A DNA stretch of 64,000 bases from Jiella sonneratiae (GTDB lineage: Bacteria > Pseudomonadota > Alphaproteobacteria > Rhizobiales > Rhizobiaceae): NCBI RefSeq assembly GCF_017353515.1, contig NZ_JAFMPY010000016.1:1-64000 (forward strand), read 5' to 3'. The position numbers and the translations under genes were made by a program. The notes under the pieces were generated by a model, which did not search any database, had not been told where the DNA came from, and saw nothing but the letters and a program-made list of their open reading frames with translations. Shown one piece after another: positions 35,844 to 45,685 of this stretch; within the stretch, counting starts at the first letter, position 1, and each line of letters starts with the position of its first letter.

Positions 35844-37262
35844 ATGGGACGTTTCCGCTCACTGATGCGCATGACCGCCGTCCGGCTTTCGGCGGTCTAT
35901 TTCCTGCTCTTCGCGATCTGCGCCGTCGTGCTCGTCGTCTACGTCACCGGCACGGCCTCCTCGATCGTCGAGGAACAGAGCCGCCGGGCGATCTCCGAGG
36001 AGCTCTCCGACCTCGAGCAGGTCTACCAGCAGAGCGGCATCATCGGCCTCGTCCGGACGATCGACCGGCGCTCGCGCCAGCCCGGCGCCTCGCTCTATCT
36101 CGTCACCGATCCCGCCGGCCGGATCCTCGCCGGCAACGTCGCGAGCCTGCAGGCCGGCGTCCTCGACGACCGCGGCCAGACGCCCGACGCCTTTTCCTAC
36201 GAGCGCTATGCCGACGAGACCGGGGAGCGCTACCATCTCGCGATCGCCGAGGTGGTGGCGCTCAGAAACGGCATGCGGGTGCTGGTCGGCCGCGACCAGA
36301 GCGAGCAGATGCGCTTTCGCGGGGTGGTGCAGAGCGCCCTGATCCTCGCTCTGGCGCTGATGGGCGTCGCCGCGCTGATCGCCTGGTTCTTCGTCGGGCG
36401 GAGCGCGCTGAAGCGGCTCGACGGCGTCACCGCATCGAGTGCGCGGATCCTTTCCGGCGACCTTTCGGAACGCCTGCCGGTGACCGGTGCCGGCGACGAG
36501 TTCGATCGGCTGTCGGAAAATCTCAACACGCTGCTCGCCCGCGTCTCGTTGCTGCAGGTCGGCCTGCAGGAGGTGTCGGACAACATCGCCCACGACCTGC
36601 GCACGCCGCTGACCCGCCTGCGCACCCGCGCCGAGGCAGCGCTGGCCGCTCCGCCGGACGCCGGCGAGGCGCGCGAGGTGCTCGACCAGATGATCGCCGA
36701 CTGCGACCAGATGATCCGCACCTTCGACGCGCTCCTGATGATCTCGCGCGTCGAGGCCGGCTCCGACCGGGCGATGAAGTCGGAGATCGATCTCGCCGCC
36801 ATCGTCGCCGACGTCGTCGATCTCTACGAGCCGCTGGCCGAGGACGCCTCGGCCGAACTCATCCTCGACGCGCCGCCGAAACTCGTCGTCTTCGCGAGCC
36901 GCGAACTGATCGCACAGGCGCTGTCGAACCTCATCGACAACGCCCTGAAATACGCCGCCGCGCCGGACCGCAAGACGAATGTCCGCGTCACGCTCTCCGA
37001 GGCCGGCGGCATCTGGCGCCTCAGCGTCGGCGACGACGGGCCGGGCATTCCGGCGGACATGCGCGAGCGGGTGCTCGAACGCTTCTATCGCCTCGACAAG
37101 AGCCGCTCGATGCCGGGCTCGGGGCTGGGCCTGTCGCTCGTCCAGGCGATCGCCCGGATCCACGGCGGCCGCCTGCTGCTTGAGGATGCCGGCCCCGGCC
37201 TTAGTGTTTGTCTCGAGATTCCGAAGGAGGAAGGGCGGACGGGCGACCGGGACGATGGCTGA
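35844..37262 (+). CDS. Sensor histidine kinase paired with the upstream regulator
   Basis: This 472-residue kinase has a first transmembrane segment at ~12-36 (LSAVYFLLFAICAVVLVVYV), a periplasmic domain of ~130 residues, and a second transmembrane segment near 165-190. HAMP follows, then the phosphoacceptor H250 in NIAHDLRTPLTRLR, and the ATPase motifs NLIDNALKYA, VGDDGPGIP and GSGLGLSL. It begins 91 nt after the regulator stop. Its 3' end reads into glnE, overlapping by 8 nt if glnE starts at 37255. I cannot assign a gene name. Confidence 0.9.
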   Translation: MGRFRSLMRMTAVRLSAVYFLLFAICAVVLVVYVTGTASSIVEEQSRRAISEELSDLEQVYQQSGIIGLVRTIDRRSRQPGASLYLVTDPAGRILAGNVASLQAGVLDDRGQTPDAFSYERYADETGERYHLAIAEVVALRNGMRVLVGRDQSEQMRFRGVVQSALILALALMGVAALIAWFFVGRSALKRLDGVTASSARILSGDLSERLPVTGAGDEFDRLSENLNTLLARVSLLQVGLQEVSDNIAHDLRTPLTRLRTRAEAALAAPPDAGEAREVLDQMIADCDQMIRTFDALLMISRVEAGSDRAMKSEIDLAAIVADVVDLYEPLAEDASAELILDAPPKLVVFASRELIAQALSNLIDNALKYAAAPDRKTNVRVTLSEAGGIWRLSVGDDGPGIPADMRERVLERFYRLDKSRSMPGSGLGLSLVQAIARIHGGRLLLEDAGPGLSVCLEIPKEEGRTGDRDDG

Positions 37263-40212
37263 GGAACGAATGGCGGCGGGAGGATTGCGGATCGGCGGGG
37301 AGAACCACCCGCTGCCGTCGAACGATCACGCGGCGCGGGGCTGGCGGACCGATCTCGAACGCCTGGCCGAACAGCGCGGCCTGACGCGGCTCGGCGCTCT
37401 CCTGGCCTCGACCCATCCCGATGCCGATCGGCTCGTCGCGGTGCTGGAGCTGTCGCCGCATCTCAACGCCATCGCGCTGAAGCATCCGGAATGGCTGGAG
37501 GAACTGACCGGGCACCCGGCGTCCGATCTCGCCGCCGAAACGATCGCCGCCACCGCGCGGCTTCCTGAAGACGGGACGGGCGAGGCGGCGCTGATGACGA
37601 CGCTCCGGCAGGCACGGCTTCGCATCGCCCTTTTCTCGGCGCTTTCGGACGTCTTCGGGGCATCCACCCCAGCCGAGACCAGCCGGGTGCTCTCGGCCTT
37701 CGCCGAGGCGGCGGTCGGGGCTGCGCTGCGCTTCTGCCTCCTCGACCTCAAGCGGCGCGGCAAGGTCACGCTGGTCGATCCGTCCGATCCCGAGCGGGAC
37801 AGCGGCCTCTTCGTTCTCGGCATGGGCAAGCTCGGCGCCGAGGAGCTGAACTATTCCAGCGACATCGATCTCGTCGTCTTCTACGACGAGAGGAAGCCGC
37901 TCGTCCCCGATCCGCTGGACGCGCCGGAGACGCTGTCGCGGCTGGTGCGCCGGATGATCCGTATTCTCGGCGAGCGCACCGGCGAAGGCTACGTCGCGCG
38001 CACCGACCTGCGCCTGAGGCCCGATCCGAGCGCGATGCCGCTCGCCATATCCGTTGCCATGGCGCTGACCTACTACGAGGGGTCGGGGCGCGACTGGGAG
38101 CGGGCGGCGATGATCAAGGCCCGGCCGATCGCCGGCGACCGCGCGGCGGCCGATCTGTTCCTCGACGAGATCAAGCCCTTCGTCTGGCGCAAATATCTCG
38201 ACTTCTCCGCCGTCGCCGCGATCAAGGACATGAAGCAGCGGATCGACCGGCATCGCGGCTTCGAGGACGTCGGCATCGAAGGCCACAACGTCAAGCTCGG
38301 CCGCGGCGGCATCCGCGAGATCGAGTTCTTCGCCCAGGCCCAGCAGCTCATCGCCGGCGGCAGGGCGCCGGAGCTGCGGCAGCGCCGCACCGAGGACGCG
38401 CTGCGGGAGCTTGCTGACGGCGGCTGGATCGATGCGGGCACGGCGGGCGAACTCACCGAGGACTACTGGCTGCTGCGCCGCGTCGAACATGCGATCCAGA
38501 TGGTCGCGGACGAGCAGAGCCACACGCTTCCCGAGGAGGCCGTGAAGCTGCGCGTCGTCGCCCGGCTCGCCGGCCTGAAGGACGAGGCGGCGCTTCGCGC
38601 GACGCTGCTGCCCTGTCTGCAGCGGGTCGACCGGCGCTACGGCCGGCTGTTCAGCGAGGCGCGCAGCGCCGCCGAAACCGAGCCCGACGCCGAGGCGCTG
38701 TCCAGGCTTTCCCGTTCCGCCGAGGACGAAGGCGCGCTCGCGGCGCTTTCCGGCCTCGGCTACGGGCGGGCCGGCGACATCGCCCGCATCGTCCATGGCT
38801 GGTCGCTCGGCCGCTACCGCGCGACCCAGACGTCCGCGGCCCGCAGCCGGCTCGCAGACGTCCTGCCGACGCTGCTTTCGGCCTTCGGCAAGGCTCACGA
38901 TCCAGACGCCGCTCTCGCCGCCTTCGACCGCTTCCTCGCCGGTCTGCCGTCCGGCATCCAGTTCTTCTCGCTGATCGCCTCCAACCCGAAGGTGCTGGAT
39001 CTGCTCGCCGCGATCATCACCGCGGCGCCGACGCTGCGCGAGACCATCGCCGCGCGTCCGCACGTCTTCGACGCCCTGCTCGATCCGGCGTTTCTCGGCG
39101 AGGTGCCGAGCCTCGACCTGTTGCGCGAGCGCCTGTCGGTCTTCATGGACCTTTCGCGCGACTACGAGGATGCGCTCGGCCGGCTGCGCATCTTCGCCTC
39201 CGAGCAGCGTTTCCTCGTCGGCGCGCGCATGCTCGGCGGCGTGGTCGAGGCCGACGAGGCGGGCGCCGCCTTTTCGAACATCGCCGACGTCGTTCTCGAA
39301 CAGACGCTCGCGGCCGTCGAGACGGAGTTCGCGGCGAGCCACGGCAGGGTGCCCGGCGCCCGGATCGCGCTGCTCGGCATGGGCCGTCTCGGCAGCCGGG
39401 AACTGACCGCCAGCTCCGACGTCGATCTCATCCTGTTCTACGATCACGACGAGACGGCCGAGGCCTCGGACGGCCGAAGGCCGCTCGCGCCGAGCGCCTA
39501 TTTCGCGCGGCTGACGCAGCGTCTGATCGCGGCGATGACCGCGCCGATGCGCGAAGGGGTGCTCTACGAAGTCGACTTCCGCCTTCGCCCGTCGGGCAAC
39601 AAGGGGCCGCTCGCCACCCATCTCGGCGCCTTCCGGAAATATCAGGAGACCGAGGCCTGGACCTGGGAGCGGATGGCGCTGACGCGTTCGCGCGTCGTGG
39701 CGGGCGATGCAGCCTTCGCCGCCGAGGTCGAAGCGACCATCCGGGCGATCCTCGCCGAGCGCCGCGAGCCGGAAACCGTGACGAAGGACGTCGCGGCGAT
39801 GCGCCAGCGGATCGAGGAGGGCAAGCCGGCGCGCGGCCCGCTCGATCTCAAGCTTCGGCCGGGCGGGGTGATCGACCTCGAATTCATTGCCCAGTGGGCA
39901 CTCCTGACCGGCAGGGCGGATCTCGATCTCGTCGGCGCGCCGTCGGGCGCGGTTCTCGCCGCGGCCGATCTCGCACCGGCGGCGGACGGCAAAGCGCTGG
40001 CGGCGACGATGAATTGCTTTACCCGGATCGTCCAGCTCCTGCGGCTCGGGCCCGGCGGGGCGCGGACCGCCGACGCGGTTCCGGAAGGTCTCGCCCGCTC
40101 GGTCGCGGCGAGCCTCGATCTCGGCGGACCGGAGGCGATCGAGCCCTGGCTCGATGCCGAGACCTCCGCCGTACGGGCGGCCTTCATCGGCGTTCTCGGC
40201 GACGGAGGCTGA
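37255..40212 (+). CDS. glnE: GlnE: glutamine synthetase adenylyltransferase/deadenylylase
   Basis: This 985-residue bifunctional enzyme modifies glutamine synthetase in response to glutamine and PII. It has two nucleotidyltransferase domains. The N-terminal adenylyl-removing domain has YSSDIDLVVFYDE (D203, D205), and the C-terminal adenylylating domain has SSDVDLILFYDHDE (D722, D724). Each is followed by LRLRPD/RLRPSG and GRGGIREIEF / LRPGGVIDLEF motifs. Length is normal for the family. An ATG at 37270 with GAGGA just upstream is an equally good start and would remove the 8-nt overlap with the kinase gene. It is convergent with the next gene, 11 nt apart. Confidence 0.95.
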   Translation: MAEERMAAGGLRIGGENHPLPSNDHAARGWRTDLERLAEQRGLTRLGALLASTHPDADRLVAVLELSPHLNAIALKHPEWLEELTGHPASDLAAETIAATARLPEDGTGEAALMTTLRQARLRIALFSALSDVFGASTPAETSRVLSAFAEAAVGAALRFCLLDLKRRGKVTLVDPSDPERDSGLFVLGMGKLGAEELNYSSDIDLVVFYDERKPLVPDPLDAPETLSRLVRRMIRILGERTGEGYVARTDLRLRPDPSAMPLAISVAMALTYYEGSGRDWERAAMIKARPIAGDRAAADLFLDEIKPFVWRKYLDFSAVAAIKDMKQRIDRHRGFEDVGIEGHNVKLGRGGIREIEFFAQAQQLIAGGRAPELRQRRTEDALRELADGGWIDAGTAGELTEDYWLLRRVEHAIQMVADEQSHTLPEEAVKLRVVARLAGLKDEAALRATLLPCLQRVDRRYGRLFSEARSAAETEPDAEALSRLSRSAEDEGALAALSGLGYGRAGDIARIVHGWSLGRYRATQTSAARSRLADVLPTLLSAFGKAHDPDAALAAFDRFLAGLPSGIQFFSLIASNPKVLDLLAAIITAAPTLRETIAARPHVFDALLDPAFLGEVPSLDLLRERLSVFMDLSRDYEDALGRLRIFASEQRFLVGARMLGGVVEADEAGAAFSNIADVVLEQTLAAVETEFAASHGRVPGARIALLGMGRLGSRELTASSDVDLILFYDHDETAEASDGRRPLAPSAYFARLTQRLIAAMTAPMREGVLYEVDFRLRPSGNKGPLATHLGAFRKYQETEAWTWERMALTRSRVVAGDAAFAAEVEATIRAILAERREPETVTKDVAAMRQRIEEGKPARGPLDLKLRPGGVIDLEFIAQWALLTGRADLDLVGAPSGAVLAAADLAPAADGKALAATMNCFTRIVQLLRLGPGGARTADAVPEGLARSVAASLDLGGPEAIEPWLDAETSAVRAAFIGVLGDGG

Positions 40213-40223
40213 GGCTGAGGCTG

Positions 40224-42644
40224 TCAGGCCGCGGCGCGGTCGGCCGTCCGTTCGGCCCTTACACGGAGCGGCGAAGAAACCGGGGCCAGGCGGGCGTCGC
40301 AGCCGCCGGCGTCGTGGCGGCGTCCATTCTCCGCCGTCATCGGAAGCTTCAGGCTGACGATGGTGCCGTCGCCCAGCCGGGAGCCGATCCGCATCCGGCC
40401 GCCATGCAGGCTGACGAGGGCCATGGAGATGGCGAGGCCGAGGCCGGTTCCGCGGCACTTCGAGCGCACGAGCTCGCTGCCGGCCTGGGCGAAGGGCATG
40501 CCGAGAGAAGCCAGCGCCGGCTTGGGGATGCCCGGGCCGTCGTCGGCGATCGACAGCGTCGCCGAGCCGCCGACCTGGCGCAGACGCAGTTTGACGGTGC
40601 CGCCTTCGGCGGCGAACTTCACCGCGTTGGACAGGAGGTTCAGCACCACCTGCGAGGTCGCGCGCCGGTCGGAGATCATCGTCAGCCGGTCCGGCGTCTC
40701 GATCGAGAGGGCGATGTGCTTCTTCCTCGCAAGGGGCTCGATCATCGCCGCGCTCTCGCGGACGATGGCGCTCAACTCGATCTCTTCGGCGAAGAGCTCG
40801 AGCCGGCCGGACTCGATCGTCGCCATCTGCAGCACGTCGTCGATCATCGTCAGGAGATGCGTGCCGCTCATGAAGATGTCGTCGACATATTCGCCGTATT
40901 TCTCGCCGATCTCGCCGAAGGTGCGCTGGCGGATGATGTCGGAGAAGCCGAGGATCGCGTTGAGCGGCGTGCGCAGCTCGTGGGACATGTTGGCGAGGAA
41001 GGCGGTCTTGGCCCGCGAGGCGCTCTCGGCGCGCTCCCGCTGGGCGGCGTAGCGCAGGTTGAGGTCGCTCAGCTGCGCTGCCTTGCGCTCGGCGTCGTCG
41101 GTGGCTTCCTCGAGCTCGGCGATGGTCGCGAGCAGCTTCTGCCGGGAGTCCTTGGTGAGCGTCTTGTGATGCTTGATCTGGGTGATGTCGGTGCCGATCC
41201 AGACGGTTCCGCCGTCGGTGGTCCGGCGCTCGGAGATCAGCAGCCACCGCCCGTCCGGCATCTGGGCCTCGACGGCGCTCTCGCCGGCCGGGCGCTCGTC
41301 CTGGGCGAGCGTGATCGAGCGGATCGGCCGCCGCGCCTTGCGCAGCACCTTGTCGACCGGGGTGCCGGGCACGACGTCCGCCTCGTCGAGGCCGAAGGTC
41401 TTGCGGTAGATCGAATTGCAGATCACCACCTTGCCGTCGCGGTCGCTGAGAAGGAAGGTCTCGGAAATCGTCTCGATCGTGTTTTGCAGGCGGTGATTGG
41501 CCTCGTCGGTGCGGCGGGCGAGTTCCCGGTGCTCGCTGACGTCGACGGCGATGCCGATCAGGTGGATGTCGCCGTCCTTGCCGTGGGTGACGTTGGCCCG
41601 TCCGCGGATCCAGACATATTCGCCGTCGACGCGCCGCATGCGGAAGATCCGGTCGAGGTGATCCAGATCGCCCTCGGCGACGCCGCGGGCGATCTCGAAC
41701 AGGCCGCCGTCGTCGGGATGCAGGAGCGGCGAGACGTCGGCGAAGGGCATGACGCCGTCGGTCGCCTCCATCCCGAGGATCTCGTACATCGAGCGTGACC
41801 AGTACATCTGGCCGCGGCCGATGTCCCAGTCCCAGAGCCCGCATTTGCCGCGCGACAGCGCGATGTCGATCCGCTCGTGCGCCTCGGTGAAGAGCGCGCT
41901 GAAGTCCTCGGCCCGGCGCGACTGGCGGAAATACGCCTTGAGGACGAGAAGCAGGATCGCCCCGGTCAGGACGAACAGCGAGACGCTGATCGCCGTCTGC
42001 CGGCGCCAGTCCGCGAGGTAGCTGGCCTCCGGCCAGATCAGGTCGATCCGGCCGCCGTCGACCGGGAGGTCGGCGGTGCTGGCGATGGCGTTGCCGCCCA
42101 TGAAATCGAGATCGTGGATCTTTTCGGCCGCATCGAGGCCCATCAGGTCGCGCGGATCGTCGATCAGGTCGTAGATGCTGGTGCCGATCTTGTCGGCCTG
42201 CGGCGGGACCATCGTGACGATCATGCCGTCGCGGTCGGTGACGAAGAGAATCACGTCGTCGGGCAGGAGGTCGCTGGCCGCCAGCTCGTCGACGAGGCTC
42301 TTGCCGTCGAAGTCCGAAGCGCTGGCCTCGACCAGCTTGATCTTGGCGTTCAGGTAGGCGCTGACGGTCGCAAGGTCCCGTTCGGCGTCCTCGGCGTGGA
42401 ACGACCGGTCGCCGAGCGTCATCGTCAGCCGCGCTGCCGCGAGGGTGAGGAGGAACATCAGGACGAGGGTGGGAACGACTTTCCGCGAAAGCAGGAGTTC
42501 GGGCGTCTCTTCGCCCGCGCCCTTCGACAGGTCGTCTCGCTGCAGGGATGACCCGGCATCATCGGTCCGGCGAAACCGCCGTGCCGACATCAGCCGTTCG
42601 AGCACACCTCCCCCGTTCGGTGCGCTGGACGCGTCCGCTCGCAT
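40224..42644 (-). CDS. pleC: PleC-like PAS sensor histidine kinase (PdhS family)
   Basis: This 806-residue kinase has transmembrane segments near 55-75 (VVPTLVLMFLLTLAAARLTM) and 220-242 flanking a periplasmic domain. PAS domains follow (around 265-390, with CGLWDWDIGRGQMYWS and DGEYVWIRGRANVT, and a second at ~400-510) and a coiled coil. The phosphoacceptor is H555 in NMSHELRTPLNAILGFSDI, and the ATPase has NLLSNAVKFA, IADDGPGIP and GTGLGLAI. The HELRTPLNAILGFSDII-type H-box is characteristic of the PleC/DivJ/PdhS kinases that act on DivK. In Sinorhizobium, PleC is encoded beside glnE, as here. A good ribosome-binding site (GAGGGG) precedes ATG 42644. PleC controls polarity and cell-cycle output; the name depends on synteny and H-box type. 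Confidence 0.78.
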   Translation of the reverse strand: MRADASSAPNGGGVLERLMSARRFRRTDDAGSSLQRDDLSKGAGEETPELLLSRKVVPTLVLMFLLTLAAARLTMTLGDRSFHAEDAERDLATVSAYLNAKIKLVEASASDFDGKSLVDELAASDLLPDDVILFVTDRDGMIVTMVPPQADKIGTSIYDLIDDPRDLMGLDAAEKIHDLDFMGGNAIASTADLPVDGGRIDLIWPEASYLADWRRQTAISVSLFVLTGAILLLVLKAYFRQSRRAEDFSALFTEAHERIDIALSRGKCGLWDWDIGRGQMYWSRSMYEILGMEATDGVMPFADVSPLLHPDDGGLFEIARGVAEGDLDHLDRIFRMRRVDGEYVWIRGRANVTHGKDGDIHLIGIAVDVSEHRELARRTDEANHRLQNTIETISETFLLSDRDGKVVICNSIYRKTFGLDEADVVPGTPVDKVLRKARRPIRSITLAQDERPAGESAVEAQMPDGRWLLISERRTTDGGTVWIGTDITQIKHHKTLTKDSRQKLLATIAELEEATDDAERKAAQLSDLNLRYAAQRERAESASRAKTAFLANMSHELRTPLNAILGFSDIIRQRTFGEIGEKYGEYVDDIFMSGTHLLTMIDDVLQMATIESGRLELFAEEIELSAIVRESAAMIEPLARKKHIALSIETPDRLTMISDRRATSQVVLNLLSNAVKFAAEGGTVKLRLRQVGGSATLSIADDGPGIPKPALASLGMPFAQAGSELVRSKCRGTGLGLAISMALVSLHGGRMRIGSRLGDGTIVSLKLPMTAENGRRHDAGGCDARLAPVSSPLRVRAERTADRAAA

Positions 42645-42776
42645 CGATGAACCCCTCGTTGCCGCATCGCCGATCCGGTATCCGCATTACCGAATCGGGT
42701 TGAATTGATCAGACACGAATCGCCTTGTCCATAGCTGGCGGAATCCATCAGGTAAATTTTTCAATAAATCGGACGT

Positions 42777-45431
42777 TTATTTCAGCGAGCGGTCGACGAT
42801 ATCCCCGAGATCTTTTGAAAGCCCTTTAGTTTCAGCTATTTGACGCAGGGTCTCCTCCAGTTTTGCGCGGCGTCCGGCCTCGAAGCTGCGCCATGCCCGG
42901 AAGGTCGTGGCGATCCTTGCGGCGATCTGCGGGTTGATCCGGTCGAGGGCGACGAGCTTCTCCGCCACGAAGCGGTAGCCGGCCCCGTCGGGCCGATGGA
43001 AGGCGACCTGGTTGCTGGCGGCGAAGCTGCCGACGAGGGCACGCACGCGGTTCGGGTTGCGCATGGTGAAGCGCGGGTGGCCGGCCAGCCGCTCGACCGC
43101 TGCGAGCGCGTCGTGGAACGGCGCCGTCGCCTGCAGCGCGAACCATTTGTCGAGCACGAGTTCGTCCGTCTCGTAGCGCCGGTAGAAGTCGGCGAGCGCC
43201 TCCTCGCTCGCGTCGCTCTGCGGAAAGCGGTGCCCGAGGATCGCCAAAGCGGCGATGCGGTCGGTCATGTTGCCGGCGCTCCGGTAGCGGGCCGCGACCT
43301 CCGCCGGGTCGTTGCGCGCGGCGGCGAGATAGGCGAGGGCGGCATTCGCCAGGGCGCGGCGGCCGGCGCTCGCCGCGTCGGGCGTGAACGGGACGTCGGA
43401 GCCTTCGGCGGCCGCGAGACGGGCGAAGGTTGAAAGCCCCTTCCTGCCGATCACCGCCCGGGCGTCCTCGACCACCGCATGGACGCGGTCGGGGTCGACG
43501 CCTTCGCCGAGCTGGCGGGCGATCTCGGCCTCGCCCGGCAGGGTCAGCACCTGGCCGCGAAACGCCGGGTCGAGTTCCTCGTCGCCGGCCGAGGCGAGGA
43601 GGGCGTCGACGACCGCGCCGTCGAGGCTCGGCGCGGTGTCGCCGAGCGGGCGCCGCGCCGCGCGGGTCAGGCCGCCTGACAGCAGATCGTCGAGCGCCCG
43701 CCAGCGGTTGAAGAGGTTGCGGTCGAGCCGGGCGAGGGCCAGCCGGTCGGCTTCGGCCTGGTCGTGTTCGAGCGTCACCGGGGCGGAGAAATCCCGCAGC
43801 ACCGAGAGATAGGGGCGGTCGGAAAGGCCGGCGAAGGTCACCGTCGCCTCCCGGCCGTCGAGCACGATGAGGTCGCCGTCGAGCCGCGCGCCGCCGGCGA
43901 CGCGGCCCTCGGCGCGCCGTTCCTCGCCATTGCCGCCGACGAGGCCGAAGCGGATCGGCAGCACCATCGGTTCGGTGCCGGTGCGGGCGGCGCCCGGCGC
44001 CAGCGACTGCCGCAGCCGCACGGTGTGGCGCCGCTCCTGCGGGTCCCAGGCCTCGGTGACGGTCAGCGTCGGCGTGCCCGCCTGGGCATACCAGAGGGCG
44101 AATTGCGACAGGTCGACGGCGCCGGCCTGCTCGAAACAGGCGACGAAGTCCTCGATGGTCGCGGCCTCGCCGTCGTGCCGCTCGAAGTAGAGGTCCATGC
44201 CTTTGCGGAAATCCGCCTCGCCGAGCAGCGTCGCGATCATCCGCACCACCTCGGCGCCCTTGTCGTAGACGGTGGCGGTGTAGAAGTTGTTGATCTCCCG
44301 GTACTCGCCCGGCCGGACGGGGTGCTGCAGCGGGCCCTGGTCCTCGGGGAACTGGTGCGCCTTCAGCCGCCGCACGGAGCCGATCCGCTGCACCGTGCGC
44401 TCCCGCTCGTCGGCGGAGAACTCCTGGTCGCGATAGACCGTCAGCCCTTCCTTGAGGCAGAGCTGGAACCAGTCCCGGCAGGTGATGCGGTTGCCCGTCC
44501 AGTTGTGGAAGTATTCGTGGGCGATCACCGTCTCGACGCCGGCATAGTCGGCGTCGGTGGCGATGTCGGGATCGAGCAGAACGTATTTGTGGTTGAAGAC
44601 GTTGAGGCCCTTGTTCTCCATCGCGCCCATGTTGAAGTCGGCGATGGCGACGACGTTGAAGACGTCGAGATCGTATTCGCGGCCGAAGCGGCGCTCGTCC
44701 CAGGCCATCGATCGCTTCAGCGCGTCCATGGCGTAGGCCGCCTGCCGGGCGCGGCCCTTTTCCGTGTAGATGCCGAGTTCGACCGTCCGCCCGCTCATCG
44801 TCAGGAACGTGTCCCTCAGGGCGTCGAGGTCGCCCGCGACGACCGCGAAGAGATAGGACGGCTTGTTGAACGGATCGTCCCAGACGGCGAAGTGTCGGCC
44901 GTCGCCGAGGTCGCCGCTCTCCACCGGATTGCCGTTGGAGAGCAGCACCGGCGCCGCCGCCCTGTCGGCCTCGATGCGCACCCGGTAAGGGGCGAGCACG
45001 TCCGGCCGGTCGAGGAAATAGGTGATGCGGCGGAAGCCCTCGGCCTCGCACTGGGTGCACCAGATGCCGTTCGAGCGGTAGAGCCCCATCAGCTTGGTGT
45101 TGTCCTCCGGCGCGATCCGGGTCTCGATGGCAAGCTCGAACGGGCCAGTCTCCGGGAGCCCGGTGACGCTGAGCGACTCCGGGGTCGCATCGTAGCGGCC
45201 GGGTTCGAGGATCGCGCCGTCGACGGCGATGCTTTCGAGGATGAGCTCGTCGCCGTCGAGCTCGAGCGCGGCGTTCGCCGGCGCGCCGGGCCGCCGCTCG
45301 AGCGAAAGGCGGGTGAGGACCTCGGTGCGGCCTTCGAAGAGCTTCAGCGTCATGTCGACGCCACGCAGGACGAAATCGGTCCGCCGGTAGTCGGCGAGCC
45401 TGACGGTCTGGCCCTCTTCGGTGCGTTGCAT
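42777..45431 (-). CDS. pepN: Aminopeptidase N (M1 family)
   Basis: This 884-residue cytosolic zinc aminopeptidase has the substrate-binding GAMEN motif (FNMGAMENKGLNVFN) and the zinc ligands H305-E-Y-F-H309 with E328 (HEYFHNW...LCLKE). C-terminal DUF3458-type domains follow. Length is close to the E. coli enzyme. I chose the ATG at 45431 (N-terminus MQRTEEGQTVRLADYRR) with GGAAGGA upstream. A longer in-frame extension to 45605 is low complexity and overlaps the divergent promoter region. It is divergent from the molybdenum hydroxylase gene. Confidence 0.95.
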   Translation of the reverse strand: MQRTEEGQTVRLADYRRTDFVLRGVDMTLKLFEGRTEVLTRLSLERRPGAPANAALELDGDELILESIAVDGAILEPGRYDATPESLSVTGLPETGPFELAIETRIAPEDNTKLMGLYRSNGIWCTQCEAEGFRRITYFLDRPDVLAPYRVRIEADRAAAPVLLSNGNPVESGDLGDGRHFAVWDDPFNKPSYLFAVVAGDLDALRDTFLTMSGRTVELGIYTEKGRARQAAYAMDALKRSMAWDERRFGREYDLDVFNVVAIADFNMGAMENKGLNVFNHKYVLLDPDIATDADYAGVETVIAHEYFHNWTGNRITCRDWFQLCLKEGLTVYRDQEFSADERERTVQRIGSVRRLKAHQFPEDQGPLQHPVRPGEYREINNFYTATVYDKGAEVVRMIATLLGEADFRKGMDLYFERHDGEAATIEDFVACFEQAGAVDLSQFALWYAQAGTPTLTVTEAWDPQERRHTVRLRQSLAPGAARTGTEPMVLPIRFGLVGGNGEERRAEGRVAGGARLDGDLIVLDGREATVTFAGLSDRPYLSVLRDFSAPVTLEHDQAEADRLALARLDRNLFNRWRALDDLLSGGLTRAARRPLGDTAPSLDGAVVDALLASAGDEELDPAFRGQVLTLPGEAEIARQLGEGVDPDRVHAVVEDARAVIGRKGLSTFARLAAAEGSDVPFTPDAASAGRRALANAALAYLAAARNDPAEVAARYRSAGNMTDRIAALAILGHRFPQSDASEEALADFYRRYETDELVLDKWFALQATAPFHDALAAVERLAGHPRFTMRNPNRVRALVGSFAASNQVAFHRPDGAGYRFVAEKLVALDRINPQIAARIATTFRAWRSFEAGRRAKLEETLRQIAETKGLSKDLGDIVDRSLK

Positions 45432-45685
45432 CGTCGCGTTCCTTCCTCGGATCTGTCGTTCGCTCGGCAATCTGGAATGGCCTTCGGACGCGCCAAGCGC
45501 AAGGGCCGGCTTCGGAAGGGACGCGCCGGCGGCCGCGACCCTCGACGCTCGCCGACCTGCGCAATATTTGTTGCATGCGTCCATAGGTCGGAGACTTGCC
45601 GGCAAGTCTTCGATTGGCGGGCCGGCCGCGCCGTGGCATTCGTCCGGACGGGATCGAAACGACTCGCGCGTCTTCCGAACAGGGA

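Noticed and set aside
37201-41844. 1547-codon minus-strand open frame spanning glnE and part of the PleC-like kinase
   Set aside because: It runs antisense through glnE and out of frame through the kinase, and shows no protein-like composition or motif.
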